DNA of 64,000 nucleotides from Myxococcales bacterium (GTDB lineage: Bacteria > Myxococcota > Myxococcia > Myxococcales > Myxococcaceae), in the NCBI GenBank assembly GCA_030681895.1, contig JAUXRI010000235.1, positions 40,100-104,099 on the forward strand, written 5' to 3'. Under the pieces are notes generated by a model that was not told where the DNA came from, ran no database searches, and saw only the letters and a list, made by a program, of their open reading frames with translations. The translations under genes and the position numbers were made by a program. How positions within the stretch are numbered: position 1 is the stretch's first letter; each line of letters opens with the position of its first letter. Below, piece by piece: positions 25,797 to 32,975 of the stretch.

Positions 25797-28238
25797 GTGT
25801 CGCCTGACTCACGCACCGGACACCTGCTCACCAGATTGGTGAACTTCAGCTTCACGCGCCCGGCGCTGGTCTTCATGGTGCTGCTGACCCTGGGAGGGAC
25901 GTTCGCATTCATTGCGAGCCGGCTCGGCTTCCGCGGCGACTTCATCGAGCTGCTGCCAGAGTCCACGCGCGAGGTGCAGGACCTCAAGATCGTGCAGGAC
26001 ATGGCGGGCGGCGGTGGCTACTTCGTCATTCGGGTTCGTGGTGACTCGAAGGAAGTCCGGCGCGCCTACGCGACGTCACTGGCCACCCGGCTCGAGCAGG
26101 AGAAGGAAATCGTCTCGTACGTCGAGTACCACTTCGACGCGTCGTTCTTCTCGAGCCGCGCGCTCTGGCTGTTGTCGGCCGACAAGCTCAACGGCCTCGT
26201 CAGCGACGTCGACGCCCGCATCACCTGGGAGAAACAACGCGCCCTGCCCGGCTTCGTCGATCTGCTCGGTGAAGCGCCGCCTCCGACGCTCGCGGAGATC
26301 GAGAAGAAGTACGGCAGCCAGGCCCGCACCAGCGAGTACATCGAAGGCCGCACCGCGCCCGAGTTGTACATGTTCGCCAAGCCGACGAAGCAGGCCGGCG
26401 ACCTCGACTTCAACCGGCAGATCGTCTCGAAGATCACCGACGTCACCGCTTCGATGAAGACGCAGTACCCGGCCATCGACGTCGACTTCACCGGCGCCTA
26501 CGTCGCGCGCGTCGAAGAAGACGACGTGATGCGCGAAGACCTCGGCCGCGCCGGCCTCGTGTCGTCGGTGCTCGCGCTCACCATCATCCTGCTCTCCACG
26601 CGTCGCATCACCGCGCTGTGGGTGGTGGCGCTGCCCGTCGCGCTCGGCATCTCGGCGACCTTCGCGTTTGCGTACTTCACCATCGGGCACTTGAACCCCG
26701 TCACCGGCTTCCTCGGCGCGATCCTCGTCGGCCTGGGCCTCGAGTACGGCACGCACCTCGCGATGCGGTACTGGGAAGAGCGGCGCGAGGCCGACGTACT
26801 CCCGGCCCTGCGCACGACCGTCATCAGCACCTTTCCCGGAGCCCTCACCAGCGCGCTGACGAACTCGGTCGCCTTTCTCGTGCTCTTGATGAGCGACTTC
26901 GACGCGTTCAAGCAGTTCGGCAGCATCGCGGGCTTCGGCGTGATGGCGACGGTCATCTCGGCCTACGTGATGGCGCCGGCGATTCTGCGCCTCAGCGAGC
27001 GGGTGCGGCCGTTCAAGGCCCGGCCCATCGCGCTCGGCGCCGACGGCAAAGAGAAGTCGCTGCCTCGCATCCCCACCGGGGTCCTCATCGGGTTGATCGT
27101 CGGCATCACCGCCGTCGCCGCCGTCTCGGCCACGTACGCTCCGAAGGCCTCGTTCGAGAAAGACCTGAAGCGCCTCAAGGGCAAGTCGCCGGCCACCGAG
27201 CTCGACGAGAACATCAACGATCAGCTCGGCATCATCATGACCCCGGCGATCGTCGCGGTGAAGTCGCTCGACGAAGCCGAGAAGCTCGCGGCTGTCTCTC
27301 GCGCCTTCAAGACCGAGCGCGGAGCATCGTCGGCGATTCACGAGATCGCCTCGCTCAACGACTTCTTCCCGGCGCCCTCCGAGCTCGAGGCGCGTGGGGC
27401 TGCGATCGCGAAGCTGGGGCCCGTGCTCCAGCGCGTTCCCGAATCGATTCGCACCGGCAAAGACAAGGAGCGCTTCGACTCGCTCGCGACGATGATCGAC
27501 TCGAAACCGTGGGGGCCTGACGAGGTGCCCAACGAGATCCGCCGGCGCTTCCAGCCCATCAAGGGCACCGGCACCTTCGTGCTCATCTTCCCGTCGCTCA
27601 CTGGCTACAACGCCGACTCGCTCGACAAGTGGGCTGCCGATCTCGACGAGGTGATCGCGCGGGGCATGAAGGTGGGCCTCGACCCGCGCGTGCTCGACAC
27701 CAACCGCATCGCCTCGCGCATCTTCACCATCGTCCGGCAGGACGGCCCGTTCATCATGGGCTCCGCCGGGCTGGTGGTGTTCGTCATGATCCTCATCAGC
27801 CTGCGCTCACTCACCCGCACCGTGCTGGTGACCGTGCCGCTCTACATCGGCATCACCTGCATCTTCGGAGCGATGCAGCTGTTCGACGTGAAGCTGAACT
27901 TCCTCAACGTCGTGGTGCTGCCGAACCTGCTCACCATCGCGGTCGACAACTCGGTGCACCTCTACCATCGGTACATCGAAGAGGGCCCCGGCTCCATCGG
28001 CCACGCGCTGCGGCACACGGGCTTCGCGTCGTTCGTCGCCACCTGCAGCAACGCCGCTGGGTACGCCGCACTCTTCGTCGCGAGGCATGAAGGCCTGCGG
28101 AGCATCGCGTGGCTGGCGGTGCTCGGCGTCCTCTGCTCGTTCCTCGGCACGACGATTCTGTTCCCGGCGCTGCTCGAGCTGGTGGAGCGCCTCAAGCTCC
28201 GCGCCCGGCCCGCCGCGCCCGAGACAATCGCGAAGTAG
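25797..28238 (+). CDS. RND superfamily MMPL/HpnN-like lipid transporter
   Basis: 813 aa. One N-terminal transmembrane helix, a periplasmic domain (about 50-240), five spans (about 255-400, with GLGLEYGTHLAMRYWEERR), a central span near 425, a second periplasmic domain, and a second five-span bundle (about 650-800, with VVLPNLLTIAVDNSVHLYHRY). This is the MMPL duplication with the conserved Gly/Asp-containing helices of proton-coupled exporters; the subgroup resembles hopanoid transporter HpnN and other hydrophobic-molecule RND proteins. GTG 25797 is preceded by AGGTG at 5 nt. Divergence from the START-domain gene suggests shared control and a joint role in lipid movement to the outer membrane. 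Confidence 0.87.
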   Translation: MSPDSRTGHLLTRLVNFSFTRPALVFMVLLTLGGTFAFIASRLGFRGDFIELLPESTREVQDLKIVQDMAGGGGYFVIRVRGDSKEVRRAYATSLATRLEQEKEIVSYVEYHFDASFFSSRALWLLSADKLNGLVSDVDARITWEKQRALPGFVDLLGEAPPPTLAEIEKKYGSQARTSEYIEGRTAPELYMFAKPTKQAGDLDFNRQIVSKITDVTASMKTQYPAIDVDFTGAYVARVEEDDVMREDLGRAGLVSSVLALTIILLSTRRITALWVVALPVALGISATFAFAYFTIGHLNPVTGFLGAILVGLGLEYGTHLAMRYWEERREADVLPALRTTVISTFPGALTSALTNSVAFLVLLMSDFDAFKQFGSIAGFGVMATVISAYVMAPAILRLSERVRPFKARPIALGADGKEKSLPRIPTGVLIGLIVGITAVAAVSATYAPKASFEKDLKRLKGKSPATELDENINDQLGIIMTPAIVAVKSLDEAEKLAAVSRAFKTERGASSAIHEIASLNDFFPAPSELEARGAAIAKLGPVLQRVPESIRTGKDKERFDSLATMIDSKPWGPDEVPNEIRRRFQPIKGTGTFVLIFPSLTGYNADSLDKWAADLDEVIARGMKVGLDPRVLDTNRIASRIFTIVRQDGPFIMGSAGLVVFVMILISLRSLTRTVLVTVPLYIGITCIFGAMQLFDVKLNFLNVVVLPNLLTIAVDNSVHLYHRYIEEGPGSIGHALRHTGFASFVATCSNAAGYAALFVARHEGLRSIAWLAVLGVLCSFLGTTILFPALLELVERLKLRARPAAPETIAK

Positions 28239-28676
28239 TCAGTCCGACAGGCCCGGCCGGTCCTTCACCACCATCATGGTGCCGACCATCGTCGTGCACA
28301 GGTGCTCCTGGCCGTCGCGCAGCGCGAAGACCTCGCCGCTCACCACGCTGACGGTGCGGCCGGCCTTCACCACCTTGCCGCGCGCGACGATCGCCTCGCC
28401 CTTCGCCGGCGCCAGCAGGTTCACCTTGAACTCGATGGAGAGCACCGCCGCGCCTTCGGGCATCAGCGAGAGCGCCGCGTAGCCACACGCGCTGTCGACG
28501 ACCGTCGCCACGACGCCCGCGTGGAGGAACCCGTGCTGCTGGGTCAGGTCTTCCCGAAACGGTAGACGAATCGTCACTTCTCCGGGGACGACCCGCTCGA
28601 GCACGCAGCCGAACGTCGCCATCACCTGCTGCCGCTCGAAGCTCGCGCGAACCCGGGCCTCGACCGCCAGACTCAA
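28239..28676 (-). CDS. PaaI-type hotdog thioesterase
   Basis: 145 aa single hotdog domain. QQHGFLHAGVVATVVDSACGYAAL is the PaaI/YbgC helix region that holds the catalytic pocket, followed by LSIEFKVNLLAPAKGEAIVARG. Such enzymes hydrolyse acyl-CoA or aryl-CoA thioesters. The start is TTG 28676, overlapping the stop of the acetyltransferase gene as TTGA; ATG 28622 would cut the first strand and has no proper ribosome site. It converges on the RND gene with no gap. Confidence 0.88.
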   Translation of the reverse strand: MSLAVEARVRASFERQQVMATFGCVLERVVPGEVTIRLPFREDLTQQHGFLHAGVVATVVDSACGYAALSLMPEGAAVLSIEFKVNLLAPAKGEAIVARGKVVKAGRTVSVVSGEVFALRDGQEHLCTTMVGTMMVVKDRPGLSD

Positions 28677-29167
28677 AGGCTCGGCGCCGTCTGAGTCGGA
28701 ACGAGCGTCTTCTTCATCTCGAGGTGCGGCATGCCAGCTTCTTCGAAGACCGCGCCGTCGGCCTCGTAGCCATGCTGCTTGTAGAACTCCATGGCCGAGA
28801 GCTGGGCGTGAAGCTTGATGCCCTTGAGCCCGCGCTTCCGTGCTTCAGCCTCGAGCGCATTGAGCAGCTTCGCGCCGATGCCCGACTTTCGATCACTCGA
28901 CAACACGGCCATGCGGCCGATGCGGCCCCAGGGACCCGACTCACCGGGCGGCGGCTCTGGCAACTCGACCAGGCGCCCGGTGCCGATGGCGTGGCCGCCC
29001 TTGAGCGCCAGCATGTGGAACGCCTTCGCGTCTTCGGCGTCGCGCTCGAGCCCCTCGGGAACGCTCTGCTCCTCGATGAAGACGACCTCGCGAATGGCGA
29101 GCGCCTGGAACAACTCCCCCTCGTTCTGAACGGGGACGATGACGACAGGCGTGGCGGTGTTCGACAT
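28673..29167 (-). CDS. GNAT family N-acetyltransferase
   Basis: 164 aa. The acetyl-CoA-binding region is visible: GRIGRMAVLSSDRKSGIGAKLL matches the R/Q-x-x-G-x-G/A loop of GNAT enzymes, with REVVFIEEQSVPEG before it (ElaA/YjcF-like start) and FYKQHGYEADG after it. The substrate is unknown. ATG 29167 is chosen because the longer open frame reads antisense through the MFS gene. It overlaps the thioesterase start by 4 nt and is divergent from the MFS gene by 30 bp, so both promoters must be very compact. Confidence 0.88.
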   Translation of the reverse strand: MSNTATPVVIVPVQNEGELFQALAIREVVFIEEQSVPEGLERDAEDAKAFHMLALKGGHAIGTGRLVELPEPPPGESGPWGRIGRMAVLSSDRKSGIGAKLLNALEAEARKRGLKGIKLHAQLSAMEFYKQHGYEADGAVFEEAGMPHLEMKKTLVPTQTAPSL

Positions 29168-29197
29168 CGCGGCGCGTGATAGGGCACTTCGCGGGTG

Positions 29198-30367
29198 ATG
29201 GCAAACGCGCGCAGCCTGAAGGTGTTCTACGGGCTCTTCTTCATGTTCGTCGGCGTCACGCTGCCGTTCCTGCCGGTGTACTACGAGACCCTCGGCATCG
29301 CCCCGGCGCGCATCGGCCTGCTGCTCTCGGTAGGCCCACTGTTTGCACTCGTCGCGCCGCCGCTCTGGGGACAGGTCGCCGACCGCTCGGGCCGCCCCGG
29401 ACTGGTCCTCTTTGCGCTCGCCGCCGGCAGCCTCGTCGGCTTCGGGTTCTTGCTGACCGCGTCGACCTTCGAGGCCGTGTTCGCCTGCCTCGCGCTGTTT
29501 TCGCTCTTCAACGCCGCCACCACGACCGTCGCAGACAGCCTCGCCATCGGGCACGTCGAGCAGCACGGCGGCTCGTTCGCGGGCATTCGTTCCATCGGCT
29601 CGGCGGGCTTCGTCGTCTCCACGCTCGCGTTCGGGTTCTTCATCGACGCCGTGGACCGCCGCGTCGTCATCGTCGCCCTCGTCCTCATCGCCACCTACAC
29701 GGTGTGGACCGGGCTCACCCTCGCGCGCCTGCCGGCCCATCGTCGCGCTGGCCCTCGCGCCGACCTCGCGGGCGCGGCTTCGCTGCTGTCGAATCCACAG
29801 GTGCGGTGGCTCCTCGTCGCGAGCGCAGGCCACTGGATCGCGAGCGCGCCGTACCACGGCAGCCTCGGCCTCCACTTCAAGGCGCTCGGGTTTGCGCCGT
29901 GGGCCCTGAGCCTCTCCGCGAGCGTCGCCGTCACCAGCGAGGTCATCGTGTTCTCGACCTGGTCGCGCTGGTCGCACCTCATCAAGCCGCGCACACTGCT
30001 GCAGCTCGCCTTCGTGGTGAGCGCCGCGCGCTGGGCCGCCATGGGACTCACCTCGTCGCCTGTCGTGCTCATCGCCCTCGCGGCGCTCCACGGCATCAGC
30101 TTCGGAGCCTTCTACGTGGCGAGCATCTCGTGGGTGGCCGAGCGCGCGCCGGGCTCGCTGCGCTCCACGGGCCAGTCGCTCTTCGTCGCAGCGACCTTCG
30201 GCATCGGAGGGCTCATCGGCTTCACGGGGTCAGGCAGGCTGTACGACGCGATCGGCGGCTCCCGCCTCTTCCTGTTCGCCGCCGTAGCCGAGGTGATTCC
30301 GTTCGCCGTCGCCGCGCTGCTCCTCGTCGATCGACCACGCCTCACCGAGCCAGCGACAGCCACTTGA
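29198..30367 (+). CDS. MFS transporter, PPP/HcaT-like (MFS_1_like)
   Basis: 389 aa with about twelve membrane helices. The N-terminus FYGLFFMFVGVTLPFLPVYYETLG and the loop LWGQVADRSGRPG (MFS motif A) fit the MFS_1_like/phenylpropionate permease group. SIGSAGFVVSTLAFG and the late GGLIGFTGSGRLYD helices are typical of the family. The substrate cannot be assigned. GTG 29195 directly before the ATG is an alternative start. Inner-membrane location. Confidence 0.85.
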   Translation: MANARSLKVFYGLFFMFVGVTLPFLPVYYETLGIAPARIGLLLSVGPLFALVAPPLWGQVADRSGRPGLVLFALAAGSLVGFGFLLTASTFEAVFACLALFSLFNAATTTVADSLAIGHVEQHGGSFAGIRSIGSAGFVVSTLAFGFFIDAVDRRVVIVALVLIATYTVWTGLTLARLPAHRRAGPRADLAGAASLLSNPQVRWLLVASAGHWIASAPYHGSLGLHFKALGFAPWALSLSASVAVTSEVIVFSTWSRWSHLIKPRTLLQLAFVVSAARWAAMGLTSSPVVLIALAALHGISFGAFYVASISWVAERAPGSLRSTGQSLFVAATFGIGGLIGFTGSGRLYDAIGGSRLFLFAAVAEVIPFAVAALLLVDRPRLTEPATAT

Positions 30368-30443
30368 CGTGCATCAGCCGCACCATGCGAATACGCCCAG
30401 AGCCCCACCGTCACTCGTGGCACGTGTTACCTTCGGAGCCGTC

Positions 30444-31478
30444 ATGCGCCTGATGTCCCTCGTCCTCGTCCTCGTCGTTGCCGCTCCCGCCTTCGCTCAG
30501 AAAGACGAGCTGTTCGGCTCGGGAAAGCCCGTCGTCTATCGGGAAGAGACGATGGACCGGCGCTTCGCCAAGTCGAAGGTTGCGAAGATGCTCAAAGAAG
30601 GCTCACCCGAGCAGGGCTGCGTGCAGCTGATGGGAGCGCTCTTCATCGCCCTCGCCGAGATCGGCCCCAACCTGCACAAGCGCGACGAGAACTTCCTCCT
30701 CGACCCGAACCTGCAAGCGGCCATTCAGAACCAGGTCACCACACCGAACTTCCCTGCCATGGCCTACCTGCTGTCGATGGTGCGCCGCGTGTTGATCGAC
30801 AAGCGGCTGCCCGACGAGTGGTTCGAGACCGCCAAGGCGATCAACACGGTGGTGAAGATCATCGACCTCGGGAAGCTGAAGTGGATGAACGAAGGCATCA
30901 CCTTCGTCGACTCGAGCGCGTTCACCATTCCGCTGCTGAAGAACCGCTACTTCACCGAGGTGGTGGGCGCGAACAGCGCGGTGACGACCGACGTGGCCGG
31001 CTCGTTCCGTGATGCGTACCTCGATCGCGACGTGGCCTGGGGTGGCGCGACGTTGATCGACGCCGGCTCGAACGCGCCGAAGAAGAAGAAGGGGAAGAAG
31101 TACAACCCGGTCGAGTTCGGAGAGCTGCTCGCGGTGCTCGAGTGGCTCCCGCCCGACCCGCGCAAGACGCAGATCGACTTCTACGGCGACGACTCGAAGA
31201 AGCCGCCCCCGCCAGTCCGCATCCTCGCGAAGCTCGCGCCCAAGCAGTACACCGACCTCGAGAAGGTCTTCCGTGGGCAGCGCATGCTGGTGCGTGGCCG
31301 CTTCTGGGAGATGAACCGCGACGTCACGCAGGTCGAGGTTCGCGACGCGATGCTCTTCGAAGATCGCGACTGGTACGGCGCCATGCTCGCCGACCCCAAC
31401 GTCATCGCGACCTGCCCCGCAGCCATCAACGAGCTGACCGGCATCGGCCCCCAGCAGCCCGGTGGCTTCAAGCACTGA
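30444..31478 (+). CDS. Conserved hypothetical exported protein
   Basis: 344 aa with a clean signal peptide (MRLMSLVLVLVVAAPAFA). ATG 30444 is preceded by GGAG at 5 nt; the 25 codons upstream are non-coding in character. The mature protein is mostly helical in its first half, has a Lys-rich patch (KKKKGKK) near residue 215 and a C-terminal segment FRGQRMLVRGRFWEMNRDV that could be an OB-like beta unit. I recognise no family. It follows the MFS gene by 76 nt. Confidence 0.65.
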   Translation: MRLMSLVLVLVVAAPAFAQKDELFGSGKPVVYREETMDRRFAKSKVAKMLKEGSPEQGCVQLMGALFIALAEIGPNLHKRDENFLLDPNLQAAIQNQVTTPNFPAMAYLLSMVRRVLIDKRLPDEWFETAKAINTVVKIIDLGKLKWMNEGITFVDSSAFTIPLLKNRYFTEVVGANSAVTTDVAGSFRDAYLDRDVAWGGATLIDAGSNAPKKKKGKKYNPVEFGELLAVLEWLPPDPRKTQIDFYGDDSKKPPPPVRILAKLAPKQYTDLEKVFRGQRMLVRGRFWEMNRDVTQVEVRDAMLFEDRDWYGAMLADPNVIATCPAAINELTGIGPQQPGGFKH

Positions 31479-31580
31479 GCTGTCGAGATTTCGCGAACGC
31501 TGAGGGTCCGCCCAGACGCACGGGTCCTGTCAGTTTCCTCACGGTGCTCCGAAGTCCTCGGAACTTCTGATGGTTAGCCG

Positions 31581-31596
31581 TGGCATGGGCAGTGCT
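31581..31596 (+). promoter_or_regulatory. Sigma-54-like promoter element
   Basis: TGGCATGGGCAGTGCT has the invariant GG and GC dinucleotides separated by exactly 10 bases and matches the -24/-12 consensus at 10 of 12 defined positions. Transcription would begin only a few bases before ATG 31610. Myxobacteria use many sigma-54 promoters, but a single motif match in GC-rich DNA is weak evidence. Confidence 0.3.
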
Positions 31597-31609
31597 CAAT
31601 TCCCCGCTC

Positions 31610-32386
31610 ATGTCCTCGCGCGTGTCCCGCCCGCCGCCCGTCGCTGAGCCCCTCAAGCCTGCGGCGAAGCAGCCCTTCAAGACTCTGCTCGACGAGGCGC
31701 GCAAGGCCCCACGAACGCCGCCCGGGTTGAGCACAAAGGCCGCGGCGACGACGACTTCGGCACGAGCCTCAACGCACGGTGTGCTCTCCTCCCAACCGGC
31801 TGCCAAAGCCCAGGCGCACACGCTGACGGTGGCGCGCGGTCGGGTCGAGGCGGAGGCCGATCGACTGGGCGTGGCCCGAGCCCATCACGCGTCGACCGCC
31901 GCCGCAGCCACCACCGCGCGGAACGCACTCAACGAAGGCGCTGAGCAGAAGACGTCGAGCCGCGTCGTCGACTTGATCGTCAAGGAGCTCGTCGCGGAGT
32001 TCGAGACCCGCCCCGGTGGGGCCGCCGCCTCGAAAGTGGGGAACCCCGTTCAGCCGATCTCTGCGCTCAACGAGGTTCCGTTTCACGTGGGCGCGGGCTC
32101 GGCGACGCCGGCTCAACGCGCCGCGCAGACGGCCCAGCTGCGCGCGCACCAGGCAGCGGCGCTCATCGAGCGCATCGACACCTTCGTGAAGTCGCAGCGG
32201 CCCGCGCTCGCGCTGACGCTGAACAACTCCCTTGGCGCGCGGGTGGAGATCGAGAAGCTGGGCCCCGGCCGCATCGCCCTGCGCCTCATCGGCCAGAACG
32301 GGCCGCCCAACGCCGACACCGTCAACCGCATCCGCGACGAGCTGACGGCGCGCGGGCTGAAGGTCGGCGCGCTCTCGGTGGCCTGA
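31610..32386 (+). CDS. Hypothetical protein, FliK/YscP-like C-terminus
   Basis: 258 aa. The first 110 residues are Ala/Pro/Thr-rich and probably disordered. The middle is helical, and the C-terminal 70 residues (ALALTLNNSLGARVEIEKLG, IALRLIGQNG, NADTVNRIRDELTARGLKVG) resemble the ligand-switch domain at the end of flagellar/type III secretion needle-length proteins. That similarity is by eye and weak, and no other secretion gene is nearby. ATG 31610 or GTG 31580 could be the start; neither has a good ribosome site. It converges with the ferredoxin gene, leaving no gap. Confidence 0.5.
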   Translation: MSSRVSRPPPVAEPLKPAAKQPFKTLLDEARKAPRTPPGLSTKAAATTTSARASTHGVLSSQPAAKAQAHTLTVARGRVEAEADRLGVARAHHASTAAAATTARNALNEGAEQKTSSRVVDLIVKELVAEFETRPGGAAASKVGNPVQPISALNEVPFHVGAGSATPAQRAAQTAQLRAHQAAALIERIDTFVKSQRPALALTLNNSLGARVEIEKLGPGRIALRLIGQNGPPNADTVNRIRDELTARGLKVGALSVA

Positions 32387-32722
32387 CTACTTCTGGCCCG
32401 ACAGGTCGAGCATCGAGCGCTTGCCTTCCTTGTCCTTGAACTGCTCGGCCTCGGGGAGCGGCTCCTTCTTCTCGGAGATGACCGGCCACTTCGTCGACAG
32501 GTCTGCGTTGAGCGCCTTGTACTCGTTCCACTTCTCGGGAAGGTCGCTCTCCGGGAAGATGGCCTTCGTCGGGCACACCGGCTCGCACGCGCCGCAGTCG
32601 ATGCACTCGTCAGGGTGAATGACGAGGAAGTTGGGGCCCTCGTAGAAGCAGTTGACGGGGCACACCTCGACACAGTCGGTGTACTTGCACTTGATGCAGG
32701 GCTCGGCGACGACGTAGGCCAC
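32387..32722 (-). CDS. fdxA: 7Fe/8Fe ferredoxin, FdxA type
   Basis: 111 aa. The N-terminal half has CIKCKYTDCVEVCPVNCF and CIDCGACEPVCPTKAIF, the arrangement of FdxA-type ferredoxins that carry one [3Fe-4S] and one [4Fe-4S] cluster. The C-terminal 50 residues are a charged extension usual in this subgroup (WNEYKALNADLSTKWP). GTG 32722 follows AGGAG at 6 nt, which decides the start against the longer open frame. It is a low-potential electron carrier in the cytoplasm and could serve the large oxidoreductase at 7-10.8 kb, though nothing in the sequence proves this. Confidence 0.92.
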   Translation of the reverse strand: MAYVVAEPCIKCKYTDCVEVCPVNCFYEGPNFLVIHPDECIDCGACEPVCPTKAIFPESDLPEKWNEYKALNADLSTKWPVISEKKEPLPEAEQFKDKEGKRSMLDLSGQK

Positions 32723-32799
32723 GGCAGACTCCTTGGTTCGACAGGCGGTTTCGACGAGGGGTTTACCGTCGCTCGGCGCCGATTTCACCCGAGAAAACC

Positions 32800-32827
32800 C
32801 CACTGGCGGGCCACGAGGAACCAGTGG
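32800..32827. repeat. Inverted repeat between ferredoxin and M36 protease
   Basis: CCACTGG at 32800-32806 is repeated inverted as CCAGTGG at 32821-32827. It lies in the 253-bp divergent region between the ferredoxin and protease genes, 78 bp upstream of the ferredoxin start. It may be an operator; no T-run follows, so it is not a terminator. No other feature was found in this intergenic stretch. Confidence 0.3.
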
Positions 32828-32975
32828 CCAGACGGCGGGGTGGGCCCTCTCAGCACGACCGCAATTGCTTCATGACGCGGCCACAACGGGTAGTGTCCGC
32901 GCGCCTCACGACTGCCACTGACCTCCCGAGGTCGCCGAAGAGCTCCGGCCGAGCGGAGCCCGACGAAGGAACCTG

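Noticed and set aside
31610..32386. Type III secretion locus
   Set aside because: Only one protein with a vague FliK/YscP-like C-terminus; no export apparatus genes in the window.
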